A stretch of DNA of 64,000 nucleotides from positions 40,903,892 through 40,967,891 of the forward strand of contig NC_081835.1 of the NCBI RefSeq assembly GCF_030867095.1. The letters are read 5' to 3'. The notes beneath the pieces were generated by a model. The model was not told where the DNA came from. It ran no database searches and saw only the letters and a list, made by a program, of their open reading frames with translations. Made by a program: the position numbers and the translations under genes. Position 1 is the stretch's first letter. Each line of letters begins with the position of its first letter. Below, piece by piece: positions 11,430 through 23,000 of this stretch. The DNA is from Alligator mississippiensis. Lineage: Eukaryota; Chordata; Crocodylia; Alligatoridae.

Positions 11430-12240
11430 CCTAGGGCCGTCTCCGGGGCGCAGCGGCAACGCGCCACCAGCACGCGTGATACAGCGTCCGGCAGCCGCGG
11501 CATAGCCCCCCGGGCCCGCCCGCTGCGGGCTGCTCCTACCTGCCCGCCCTGCCCTGCCCTGCTCCGGGCCAGCTGCTCGCGCCTGGGCCGGGACACGCTG
11601 CCAGCGGCCGCCGGGCACGCTGCCCTGCCCGCCCCGGGCGGAGCTCGCCTTCCAGCGCCCGCCCATTGGCCAGCCCGGGCCCGGCGGGGGGCGGGGGGCG
11701 GGGAAGCGCCGGGCCCATTGGCTGCCGCCGGGCGGGGGCGGCCTTGGCCGAGCCAGGCTGTGCGCTGGGACGCGCCCGGGCACGGGCTGGGCTGGGCTGG
11801 GCTGACGGAGCGAAGCGGCCGTCCGGGACCCTCCGTGCGGGGCGGCCCTGCCATGCACCGCGCCCGCCTGGACGTCTCCTCCGGCCACCTCCGCTCCGAA
11901 GCGGTGAGTGCGGGGCTCGCGGCGCGGGGGCCGGCGGGGCTGCGCTGCGGGACAGGGGCTGCCCCGCGCCTCGCCTCGGCCGGCGGTGCTCCCGGGCGGG
12001 CTCAGGCCGGGCTCCTTGTCGCTGCGGGCGGGACCCGGGCGGGAGCGCAGGGAAGTGGAGCCGAGCCCCGCTCCAGCTCGCGACGGGGCGGGCGAACGGG
12101 GTCTCTGAGCTGAGGACATCGGGCACTCAGGGCTGGGCTGAGCACGGGGGCAGGCTGGCACGGACCGTTTCCCATCCGCTCGGGGGCGCCGCTTCGCCCC
12201 GGGGCTGTCTCTAGCTGAGCGGCGGAGCCAAGTGCCGGCT
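11430..12240 (+). promoter_or_regulatory. CpG-island promoter and first exon of INKA1
   Basis: The stretch is very rich in CpG and G+C compared with its flanks. Upstream of the INKA1 start there are two inverted CCAAT boxes (ATTGG at 11665-11669 and 11717-11721) on either side of adjacent GC boxes (around 11686-11704). This is a TATA-less, CpG-island promoter layout. The start site is not visible but should lie between about 11725 and 11850. The composition creates long spurious open frames on both strands. Confidence 0.75.
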
Positions 12241-15200
12241 TTCCCGGGGTGCTGGCAAGTCGAGGCTGTAGCAGGAGCCACCTCGTGGCAGGACTGCCAG
12301 TGCCTGCCTGCCCGCTTCCCTGGGGTGGTGGGTGGATGGGGTGACGCTGAGAGCAGTCGGTGGGGGTGCGAGGCTGCTGCTCGGGCCCCACGGTCCCAGG
12401 GGGCTTCACCACTCAGACTAGCTTTGCCTTTAGCAGAGCAAGGGGCTGACATTGGCCCTAGTCTCTTAGTGCTGACCCTGTGGGGCTGCAGTCACTGGGC
12501 TTGTCCTGCCAGGCCCTGGGACTGGCTGGAAAAGACAGTAAGGTCAAGCCCCCTCTTCTCCTTTGTGGCTCCACTCTCAGACAAGGGTCTCAGGGGTCCT
12601 AGAGTCTGGTTACTTCAGAAAATCTTGGGTTTGGGGCACATGTGATGCACTAGGCAACTTCAGTACAGCCTCCCTCACCAAGCATGTCCCTGACTTGCAT
12701 GTGCACACCCCTACCATGCATGCACATAAATGCACACACGCATGCACACACATACACAGACTCCCCCACTACAGAGACATACATGTACATATACAGAGTG
12801 CCCACCACACACATCCAAACACATGACAGCATGATTCTCTTTCACACACTGTGGCTCTGTGTAGTTAGTGTCCAGGGGAGACCAGTGGGCTGTGATGGAT
12901 CATCTCTTCCCTTCCTGATGCTTCAGAAAGAAGTACTTTGCAGGAATTTTTACACTGGATTTCAAGATGGTTTGAAATAGAATGTTGCTGAGTGACATCA
13001 TAATGACATCAGACCTGGGGACTCAGTGAGGCCAAAGATGCTAGTGATATCAGAGTTGGGTGAGACCAGAAATCGGGAAGGCAGTTAGCATAGAGATGGG
13101 ACTAGTTAATTCTGACACCCTAATGCCCAAGACCATTATATTTTGACAAGGCGGGCACTGGGAAAAAGTGATTCCTGAGGATGAGATCTTTTGGGCCCAA
13201 TGTCACCTTGCACTGAGTCTGCTCTTGCTATTTCCTCTCACTTGAGTTCTGGGAATTGCCTGGCTAAGGCTATAGACATAAGAAATGTCCCCAGGAGCTT
13301 TTGATCAGACCCTTCACCATTTCAAAACCAGGTTTTGGGGTCTCAGAATAGTGTTGTTATTGGGGAGCACTGATCTCCTGCAAGCTGACACCTGGGGGAA
13401 CTTACCACATTTGAGAAGCTCTGATCTTTGATCCCCATGGCAGTTGTTTCCAATTCTAGTGTTTTACAATAGTGGGGGGCAACCTTTTTGGCAGGCATGC
13501 CACAAATGAGCCCCACACCCACCCCAAGTGCCACGTCCATCCCTTTCCCTTCCCTGGCCTACTGCTCAGCTTTCTGCTCCCTGCCCTGTACTTCTTGACC
13601 AAGCTGCTTTCTGCTTCCTGTCCTGTCTGCCACTGTGTTGCTTGTCCCATCCCCAGTCTGCTTCATGCCATATAAAGAGGCTGCTCATGCCAATTGTGCC
13701 ACCTGTGCCATAGGTTGGCTACCTCTGGTTTACATCTCAAGTCTTCCAGTGTTACTGGAGACAGGGCACTGGCCCAGGCCTACCCTGGCCTGTAGTTTTC
13801 TGAATCCTGAGCTTCTGCTCCCAATATGCTGTGCTGTGCCTCTTCCTGTTGTGTTTGGTGGGCTGGGTGGTACTGTAGCCAGAAGAGCAGTGCTGGGGCC
13901 TGAGGTGATATCTTGGGGCAAAGTTGGACGCTCAGGGAATGGCTGAGGGATTGGGATCCAAAACTGTGCTCCTCTGAATGCTTCATTTTTTGCTTTTGTC
14001 TCCTGAAGCTAGCAAAAGTTTGGAATTTTGTTGGGGTTTTCTGGGTCATGTCACCCAACTGGTGGCTCAGGGTGGTTCATGGAGATAGAAGCCTCTGGGG
14101 AGGTGCACCTCTGCAGTGACACCAACACGGGTACTGGGTGCAGTGCTAGTGGGAGCAGATCCTACTCGCATCAGGCCAGCAGCATCTAGCAGAGTAGAGG
14201 ATAGTTCCCCTGGGATTGGCATGGCTTACTGAGTTTCCTAGCTGTCTGACCTTCTTAGTGCAGGCTTGGGGGTTGGGGCATGGAATTGTGACTGTTTGGC
14301 CCCTGTTTAGGTTTCAGCTGATGGGGAAACAAGCACAAAGTGGTTTCTTTGAACTGGACCAAAATGGTGGTATGGATTTTTATCTCCACAGTGTTTTTAA
14401 AATTTCAAAATTTTGAACTGACTCAGGCTGTGAACATTTTCATAAACATTTTGCAGGATGCAAAAAGCACTTCTCACCCAGGTGTAAACATGGGCTTTTC
14501 TTATCACAGCAAAGACAAAAGGATCCTTTGTGGATCCCTGCATTAGGCCTTTCTGTCCCAACAACTTTGGATCCCCCTAGTACCAGCTTGTGCTTGAGCA
14601 GAAATAAACCTGATTGTGAAGTATAAATCCAGGTGCCTGGGAGAGCTGCCTGGGTGGGGCATGATGGCTTGCAGGTATTGTAAGTGTGTGGGGGTGGATG
14701 AAAGCATGAATAGCCCCACCCCACAGCCCAGAGGAAGAGCTGCAATCCAAAGGTGCTGGGGTGGGCATCAGGCTGAGTTCTGTGTTGGGAAGACCAAACA
14801 CTGAGGCTTCATATTCTTATTTAATGAGTGGCAAGCTATGTGTAGCCTTTCTTGGTGAGGCTTGTGACATCTGGTCCCCTCACATCAAGTCACATCCCTA
14901 CTCCAGTCACTTCCTGAAGTACCTTCTCAAATCACATCTGCAAATATTTGGGGCTGGTGTGGACTTAGCATATTACAGATGTGTATAGGAGAGGGCTCAG
15001 AAGGTATAGAGAAATGTGAGGGAAGATTTGAGTTCCATTTTTTGATAGAACCTATGCTGGAACAGCTCAAAATGCAAAATGTGTTGTCGCAGACTGGGCC
15101 TCCTGGGGTTACTCCCCAACTGTATCTGGGAACATTGTCTAGTGCTGAGAGCATGAACAGGAAGCCAGGGCTTCTGGACTCAATCTCCAGCTCCGCCAGA

Positions 15201-18200
15201 CTCCCTCCATGACCTTTGTCAGCCTCAGCCCTGGATCCATCTTATGCTGAGCCCTTGTCTGAAAATGAAGGGCATGACATGGGCCATGGGCTTTGGGAAC
15301 CCCAATGGGAAAGCCCCTTTCACTTCATCAGTGAGTAGTAGAATTATCTTTGTGAGAAGCAGTGCCAAGGTTGTACTGAACCTTGCTGGGCAGTTTGGGG
15401 TGGGTGGTACATTTTCTTTCTGCCCCACCTAGCATGTCTATGTAAGGAGCTGTATGTTGTGGTGCTCAGCTCAATTGTGTCCCAAAGCAGGATGGCTCCC
15501 CCTGTGGGCTCTGCTTTAGACTCCCCTGGGCACTGTGTGGCTGCCCCCATTCCCTTTCTTCTAAGAATTGTGAGTACCCCGAGCACTATGCATTGCCTAG
15601 GACTGCTGTTGCAGGAAACACTTGGCTCCTAGGAAGTTGTGCCTCATCATGTTTCAGCCTGCTTGTGTGGCCTTTTGCCCCACTGGGAATTTCCAGCTTT
15701 CTGCCTTAAATTGTGGGCATCAATTGGAGCTCAGCTTTGTACATGAGAGTTGGGGTCTCATACGGGGCAGTAGCTGGGAACTTCCTGTAGGTCCAGGCTG
15801 GCCACTTGCAAGGCTCTCCTATCCCCTATACCATCCAGTGCTCGGTGCTCCAGTGCACCCTGTCTGGCACCTTTCTGGCCTCCTATTGGGCCAAGGTGGT
15901 GTCCCACCCAAATGTGTCAGTCCCTGGCAGGCTGGGACTTGGGCTGTAGCTGCAGATTGGGGTGGGGCGGCTGCTTGCTCACCCTGACATGCTGCTACAT
16001 GCTGGCCAGGCCCTGCGCAGGAGTGGCAAGGAAGTGCTGCCTCAGGGCTGGGTGCATGGGGGACAGCCAGGGCCTGTATATGCAGCTCCCCACACAGCTC
16101 TACACGCAACCTAGGCAGCTGCTGTTGGCCTACTGGCACCACAGCGTGGGCACCTTGGCTGAGCTAGCCAAGGCCCTGTAATCCTGCAGGATAGCCACAC
16201 TGACTGTTGCTGAGAGGGAACATGTGGATCCCTAGAGGGAAGAGGCCTGGCATGCCTCCCTGTCCAGGGCAAGTCCCTGCTTCGATGTCAGGGTAATGCT
16301 GAGCAGTGTGGAGATCAGGGAGAGACAGTGGGATGTGTCAGAGATTCAAATGAGAATTGCAAAGTCCTAAACTTAGGACAAAACAATCCCATATCCTGCT
16401 ACAGGCTTGGGACCAACTGGCTAAGCAGCAGCTCTGCAGAAAAGGACCTGGGGGTTACAGCGGACAGTAAACTGGATATGAGTCAGCAGCGTGCCCTTGC
16501 TGCTGGTCTAACAGCATACTGGGCTGCACTAGTAGAAGCATGGCCAGGAGATGGAGGGAAGTAATTATTTCCCTCTGTTCAGCACTGGTGAGGCCACATC
16601 TGAAGTACTGTGTCCAGTTTTGGGCCCCCCACTGTAGAAAGGATGTGGACAAATTGGAGAGCCCAGCGGAGGGTAATGGAAGTGGCTTGGGGGCTTGAGC
16701 ACATGACTTATGAGAGGCTGAGGGAACTGGGTTTATTTAGTCTGCAGAAGGGAAGACTGAGTAGGGATTTGATACCAGCCTTTAACTACCTGAAGGGTGG
16801 TTCCCAAGAGGATGCAGTTAGGCTATTCTCAGTGGTGGCAGATGACAGAACAAGGAGCAATGGTCTGAAGTTGGAGCGAGGGAAGTTTAGGTTGGATATT
16901 AGGAAAACTTGCACCAGGAGGGTGGTGAAGCACTGGAACTGGTTGCCTAGAGAGGTGGTGAAATCTCCATTCTTGGAGGCTTTTAAGGCCCAGCTTGACA
17001 AAATCCTGGCTGGAATGATATAGTTGGGGATGGTCCTTCTTTGAGACTAGATGACCTCCTGAGGCACCTTCCAACCCTAATTTTCTATGGTTTTATTATT
17101 CTATGATTTTTATCTGTGCCAGGGCAGAGTGTTGATTCTCACTTGGGAGGCAGAGAAAGGGGGGCAAGCAAAGTGTAAAGGAGTAAAAGTTGCAGGGAAG
17201 TGGTTGCCACTGTCAGTAGATGAACACTGTGATGTTCTCTGATCATGTTCAGGGAGTCAGTGCTGCTGCCCAAGAAGCCCATGGGAGCAGGATAGGGCTG
17301 GCACTGAACTCATGCATGGATGACAAGGCCCCAAGGTCTGTCTTTTTTTATTTTGTTCCACTTTGGCTCAGCAGTGACAAAGCTGCTGCTGGTGGGGTAT
17401 CAACCTGCTGCTGGACACATGAGGAGGGTGCAGAGGGTATGTAACAGGTGCTGCCAGGGACAGGAGGGGTGATGTCAGGGGGTGGAAGAGTACTTCCGGG
17501 ACAGATGATACCTGAGGTAGGAAAGGTGATGTGTTCTCAGAGACAGGAGGGCACTGATGGGGTGTGTGACACTTCCACAGCTGGGGTAACTAACATGCCT
17601 TTTTCTTCTCATAGCTGTGCATGAAAGCATCAGGGGACACACTGCGGGAGCAGATGCAGTGCATGATGCAGACTCTTCATAACCTTAAACGCATGCAAGA
17701 CCAGGCCCCACAACCAGAGCCTATGAAGCCAGTATCTGTTCCTGCCAAGCCTTGCCAGCAGCAGTGTACTGAAATTCGGGCGTCAGACACCTCTGAGGTG
17801 GACTCAGCCTGCTGTTTGGAGCTGGCTGGTGAGGAAGAGGAGCGGGCACTACCTGCCTTGTCCCCACCTGCCAGTGAAAGGAGCCTGGAGTTCGATTCGG
17901 GTTATTCAGAGGTGTCAGAGGGCACGTGGCATGAGGAGGAGAGACCAGTGCTGCTCAGAAACCCTCTGCCCCCATGTCAGCGGGCACACCGGCTCTCCGC
18001 AGGCAACTTCCTCTGTAGCAGCCCCAGCCAGGCCCCCAGTAGAAGGGTCCGGCCCAAATCCACATCTGATGCCTGCCTAGAGCAGTGGCGGGTTCTGGAA
18101 CCAGCAGATGCACAGGACTGGACTGTTGCCCTGCTGTCGCAGAGCCGTAACCGGCAGCCATTAGTGCTGGGGGACAACTGCTTTGCCGATCTGGTGGAGA

Positions 18201-18562
18201 ACTGGATGGACTTGCCTGAAGTGGGTGCCGAGAGCTGCCGATTGCAGCCTCCAGAACCCCCACGCTGGCTAGGAAAGTCCCACGGCTTTCTGCTTAGCCT
18301 CTCGGGCAACGTCCGACGCAAACTGGCCAGCATCTCGCGTCCCAAAATCCATGAAGCCCCACGGCCTAGTGGACGTGACCCCTCTAGCACCAAGAGGTTT
18401 TCCTGCCCCCTTGGTTTTGGCGGGCGGCCCAAGGGGCCCTACCTCCATCAGTCCCACAACAACATTGCCCAGCTGGCCACAGACTTCAACTGCTTCGCTG
18501 CCCTCATGAACAGCCGGAGCCGGCAGCCCATCATCTGCAATGACATCATTGGCTACATCTGA
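11853..18562 (+). CDS. INKA1: INKA1 (FAM212A), inhibitor of the kinase PAK4
   Basis: Exons 11853-11903 (17 codons, [17 protein letters not shown]) and 17615-18562 join at GT/AG in phase 0 and give 332 residues. The human protein is somewhat shorter and also begins MHxARLD. Residues about 185-219 are the Inka box ([20 protein letters not shown], then [14 protein letters not shown]), the segment known to occupy the PAK4 substrate groove. The C-terminus (about 303-332, [20 protein letters not shown], then DIIGYI) repeats the same SRxRQP logic and corresponds to the second PAK4-binding part described for this family. The middle is acidic, Ser/Pro-rich and probably disordered. Role: inhibits PAK4, with effects on cytoskeleton and neural-crest development. 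The 5.7 kb intron holds an AC tract, a hAT-like element and a CR1; the rest of it is unrecognised. The gene is convergent with UBA7. Confidence 0.96.
12690..12832. repeat. AC-rich microsatellite-like tract
   Basis: ACACAC/CATGCACA-type units inside the INKA1 intron, similar in style to the tracts at 2009-2575 and 18926-19400. No coding meaning. Confidence 0.75.
13470..13727. mobile_element. hAT-like element (about 258 bp) in the INKA1 intron
   Basis: The left end TAGTGGGGGGCAACCTTTTT and right end GCCATAGGTTGGCTACCTCTG are imperfect inverted copies. The flanks ttttacaa and gtttacat agree at 6 of 8 bases. The interior is non-coding. The diverged ends suggest an old copy. Confidence 0.65.
13728..16324. 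other. INKA1 intron, nothing recognised
   Basis: About 2.6 kb. An AT-richer patch lies at 14340-14460. No exon, RNA gene or named repeat is identified on either strand. A regulatory role cannot be judged from sequence alone. Confidence 0.4.
16325..17110 (+). mobile_element. CR1 LINE 3' part in the INKA1 intron
   Basis: Plus-strand frames carry the C-terminal CR1 ORF2 region ([71 protein letters not shown]). It ends with GGCACCTTCCAACCCTAATT and a TTCTATG/TTCTATGAT tail at about 17083-17107. The 5' two thirds are missing and the reading is broken in several places. It is more diverged than the 6806 copy and of a different subfamily. Confidence 0.9.
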
Positions 18563-18643
18563 GTCCAGCCTAGCTCCCGCTCCACCTCCCCTACCTTGCA
18601 TTCTTCTAACCAAAGCCTAAATTTTTTTTTACCACAGTCTGTA

Positions 18644-18649
18644 AATAAA
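18644..18649 (+). terminator. INKA1 polyadenylation signal AATAAA
   Basis: AATAAA lies 82 bases after the INKA1 stop codon, following a T-rich run and preceding TCTTTTTGT. The predicted 3' UTR is very short (about 100 bases). Confidence 0.75.
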
Positions 18650-18925
18650 ATCTTTTTGTAATGACAAAGCTGAAGCCAGAGTTCATAGCTGGAGGTAATG
18701 TGGTGCGAGCACTGGCCACAAGGGGCTTGTGTCCTGCTTCCCTGCAGGTGTGGAAACTGTGCTGGGCATGAAGGTTTGGTGCCAAATTTGCCTGCAGGCA
18801 TGGGACCAGCTTCCTCCCATCGACACTGCAACAGTTTGTGCTGAGCTTAATTTATACTGCTGCTGCACATGCTGTGTAGTGGAAGGTACCCAGAAGCACA
18901 TGCTGCCCATAGGCATGATTTGCAC

Positions 18926-19400
18926 ACATACAAAATATGTATACACCCCCGCCCCCCATACACACAGCCTTTCTGAAACAGCATTATTCCCATATGCACA
19001 CACATTCGCCGTAACATCATCTGCATGTCTGAGCGTTAGAAGTGTAGTTGGCTAGTCCACCCCTCATGAGGCAGTGCAGACTGCTGTGGTGCCTGCTGAC
19101 ACCCCTGCTGAATGTAGTGGCATGATCAACTGCCACTGCTGTCATGGCTATTTTCTGCACCCCCTGACAAAGGTGGCTACTTCCCTGTTGCCCCTCCTCA
19201 GTTACACTACTGCTGAACATGTGCACGCAGACACACAGCCCATACAGATATACATGCACCTACTAAGAATGCCTCCACCCCCCCCAGACCTGATGTATCA
19301 CTTTGCACTTACAATGTGTATATACATACACTCCCACCGACATTTGCGTGTGCACACATGTTCCTACATACATGTACCCATTTAATGATGCACATATACA
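18926..19400. repeat. Scattered AC-rich tract downstream of INKA1
   Basis: Repeated ACACATAC, CACACACAG and ATACATGCACC units are interleaved with unique sequence between the convergent INKA1 and UBA7 3' ends. It is degenerate microsatellite-type DNA. No gene is seen. Confidence 0.6.
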
Positions 19401-19818
19401 CATGTGAAACAATTTGCTTGCTCAGAGCAGTTCATTATGGGAGTGGACCCTGTCCTATGAAATGCCACTGGCTGTAGGTTTGTGACACTACCAGAGCTCT
19501 TCAGCAGCTATATTTTGGCTACACCCAGCCCCCATGGCCAAGACTGCTTGTGTAGGGCAAACTTTCGGAGGTTCCCTTTCCCTTATACTGAGATTCTGCA
19601 CTTTTTCCCTGCCTGCCCCTTCTACTCTGCACCACAGTTAGACAGGGTCAGCCATTAGTGCCCAGAGTAGGCCCTGCCCTTTTGGAAAGGATTGGACAGG
19701 GCACTCAGAGGTCACAGACAATTCAAGGCATGCTGTTGAGCTGCACAAAGGGCCTCATGGGCTCAACAGAGTCAGTTCTGACATGGGCAGGCTCCCAACT
19801 GCAGCAATCATCACAGGT

Positions 19819-19863
19819 TTTATTAAGCATTTATCTTGATGAGGGTCGCATCAGTGCTTTATT
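19819..19863 (-). terminator. Candidate UBA7 polyadenylation signals
   Basis: On the minus strand AATAAA is read at 19858-19863 (plus TTTATT), 159 bases past the UBA7 stop, and again at 19819-19824. Either could end a short 3' UTR. Position fits, but the choice cannot be made without transcript data. Confidence 0.5.
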
Positions 19864-20021
19864 ATCTATGCAGAAATGCCCTATCAAGCCCAGCCATGAA
19901 AAGCTGCATAGATACAGAAGAGAGGCTGCCTTGTGTTCTCTGTCCATTTGGCTCCCAGCTGACATAGGAGTTGAAGGAGGAGTGCACTGTACCTACACGA
20001 GGCAGACTTCAGTTACTGAAT

Positions 20022-23000
20022 TCAGCGGAGCCGGAGGTGGATGGGGGGTAAGGTGGTGTCATCATCCTCATCTTCACAGATGACCTGCAGCACCAGGACA
20101 GGAGGCAGCTGCTGTACCGCATTACTGGCATCACCTCTTATAAGCTGGGTCAATCTAGTGCAATGGAAGAAAAAGGGTTAGCATGCCAAGGACAAGGTGA
20201 AACTCCATCATGGAGGGTGCTGTTCGGTGCACACACTGGCATGGACAGGGCATGCACCATTCAACCAACTCAACCAGTAGAGCTAGGGCATCAGCTGAAA
20301 GACATCAAGCTGTCCCTGGGAATGGCCCCAGCTGCCTTAGCCAAGGACCAGAACTGAATGCAAAGGACAACTCACTCAAATGCTCTTCCTTGCCTCAGTT
20401 TCCCCAGGAACACTGGTCCCCCAGGGACTGCGAAGCATGATCTGTACTTGGGTGGGGTGGGGGGGGAAGTGGGTGGGTGATTTGGGTTCCTGAGCTTGCC
20501 ATGGAGAAGTCTGTACAGCTTTGAGGTTTAGTGTCCCCGTGGCACACTCAGGGAGTCTGTAACTGCCCCTCTCTGGGTTCTCCTCTTGTCTCGGTATGTT
20601 CGAGGCATTAAGGCTGGCATGCTGTGCATGGTGGCATTAGGGTGCAGCATTCACAGGGGCTCCAACACCTGAAATTGTCTAATAGGGCTCGACAGCCACA
20701 GTAGCCCCATTCTGACCCTCCTGACAGCCTAGTGTGGTGTCAATGCCATCCTAGCCACAGCCTAGGTTGTCAGCATAGGACTGGGTCACTGCTTAGCACT
20801 GGATGGCTGAGCAGGTAGCCTGCAGAGGCCTGGCCTGAGCTTCTTGCTAGGGAAGCCAGTACAGGGCTGGGCTGGGGCCCCAGCTCCAGGCAGAGGAAGG
20901 ATTGACAGCAGGATGTTTATCCTGCAGGGCAGGCAGGCCAGGGCGAGGCTTTGCAGCTGCTAGGATGAGCTTGGCAGCTGGAGGAGCTCAGCCTGGATGG
21001 GAGGGGCACAGCTCAGCTCTTCATGGGCTCTTTTGGTGTACATCCACATACCCACTGGGCCCAAGAGCTCTGGGGAGCCAGGGAAGGGAATGTAGATGAA
21101 CATCTGGGTTAAGGAGGAAGAGCCCTGGCGAGCTGTAGGAGAAGGGGGCAGCTGGAGCTGGAGTCAATTGGTCCAACAAAAGTGGTTGTGCAAGCTGGGG
21201 AAGCTGGACACAGCGGGCTGAGCATGGTACCAGGTTGGGGAGGGATGTCAGGGTCTGGGTCCCACCATGCCCACCACTCCCTAGGATAACAGTGCTGGCA
21301 GCCCCTCTAAGCATTTCCATTATCATGGGGAGGGGTTTGGCACAGGTGCTATAACCAGCCATGGACCTCTCAGCCCCCTCACCTCCTACTGGCACTACAA
21401 TGACACAGACAGATTGACAAGACAGCTCCAGTAACAGCTGCACAGCCAGAGGACCAGTCAGTGGAGCACCTTTTGTAAGTATGGGCTGAGAATGCCTCAA
21501 TGCACCCATTCTTGTGGAGCACAATCCCTTCCACCTTTACCTTGAATTCTGATCTGCAGTCCCTATTGTCCCAGTATCCAGCTCCTGTCATATACACAGC
21601 TCTGCCAGTGTCCCTCAGTCCTGACACACAACCCTGGCCCTTCTAGATGCATAGAAAGATGCAAATCCTTGGGTCTAGATGGGCCGAGCACACAGCCTAC
21701 CTCTGGATGAGTCGCTCCTCTTGTTTCTGCTTGCTCCAGAGACTGTGGTAGAGGGTGGCCTGCTCATGAAGCAGCATGCTCACCGCCAAACTATGAATGG
21801 TCTGCAAGACAAGAGTGAGCAGATAAGCTTGTCCTGGGAGCAGGGGCTTTCAGTCACTCACTTTCATTTTTCATGCATCAAAAGAACAGCAGAAAGTGGG
21901 ATGAGAACAGTGTGAATTGGGCATCTACCCATTTCAGGGTGGCTCCACTTGGGAAGGCAATGGTATTGCTCACCAGCCCCTGAAAAATGGTCTGATACCA
22001 CAGCCTGCAGTACCAGGGGCTGGGTGGCAAAGTCCTGGCGCTGCACCTTGTAACCATCTCTAAATGGTGATCACTTCCCCCAACTGCTGCAGAAAAATGA
22101 ACGTTACTCATCATAATTTTGTGAGGAACTTCTGAAACAGTGTTTGGGGTTTAAATGAAAATCTGAACAATTTCACCAGAAATTGGAATTTTGGGGGAAA
22201 ACTGAATTTGACAGGAAGCCATTTGAGGCCCCCAAATGCACAAGTGAATATCTTGTGTGCATATGCAGCACTGACATCCCCCCATGAGAAGTGGTTTGGT
22301 GGATGTGCTCCCCCATCTGTCAGAGTAACATGGGCACAGAGACCCAGCCTCTCTGAAAGGGGGCAGCCATGTCACAAATCTCCATACAGAAATGGCCAGG
22401 ATTCTGCAGGGAAAGGCAAGAGTAGGGTGATTCAGTGTAAGAGGGAATCCTTATTCTCAGAACCCCTCTCCAGAGCCAGGCTCCCACCGGCAGGGCAGGA
22501 GCAGGCTTCTTCACCTTCAGATGGTCCAGAAGCTCCTGCAGTGTCATCTCCTTTCCATCATCTCTGATCCCTTGCACCCTGAACCGGTCCCAGCAGCTCC
22601 ACATCTTCTGGCCATACTAAACACAGAAAGTCATAAAGGGAGGGTGACTGCTGGAGCCAGCTTGCTGAGGCCGCCCTCCCCACAAGTCCCCAGGCCAGCT
22701 CAGAGTGCCTCAGCACCTGGGAGGGCAGAGGATCTAACAGAAGCCATCCCCCTATCCATCCTGGCTCCTGCTTACTGCCCTGTCTGGTTGATACCCCTCA
22801 ATACAGCCATGGAATTCCCAAACTGTACCCAAGAATACCTGGGTCATGGGTCAGCAGAGCCTGGCATGAGGGCAGGGGTGAATGGTACAGCCCCTCCCCT
22901 TTAGAAAGAACCATACTCATCCCAGAATGCAAAATCCTCACCAGGCTTGAACTGGCATGCCTCCTCCCTGCATCTTCTGCCTGACATTTGCTAGTGAGAG

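Noticed and set aside
11220-12452. A 410-codon open frame on the minus strand across the INKA1 CpG island
   Set aside because: It arises from very high G+C, which removes stop codons. It is antisense to a well-supported exon and shows only low-complexity Arg/Pro/Gly/Ala sequence.
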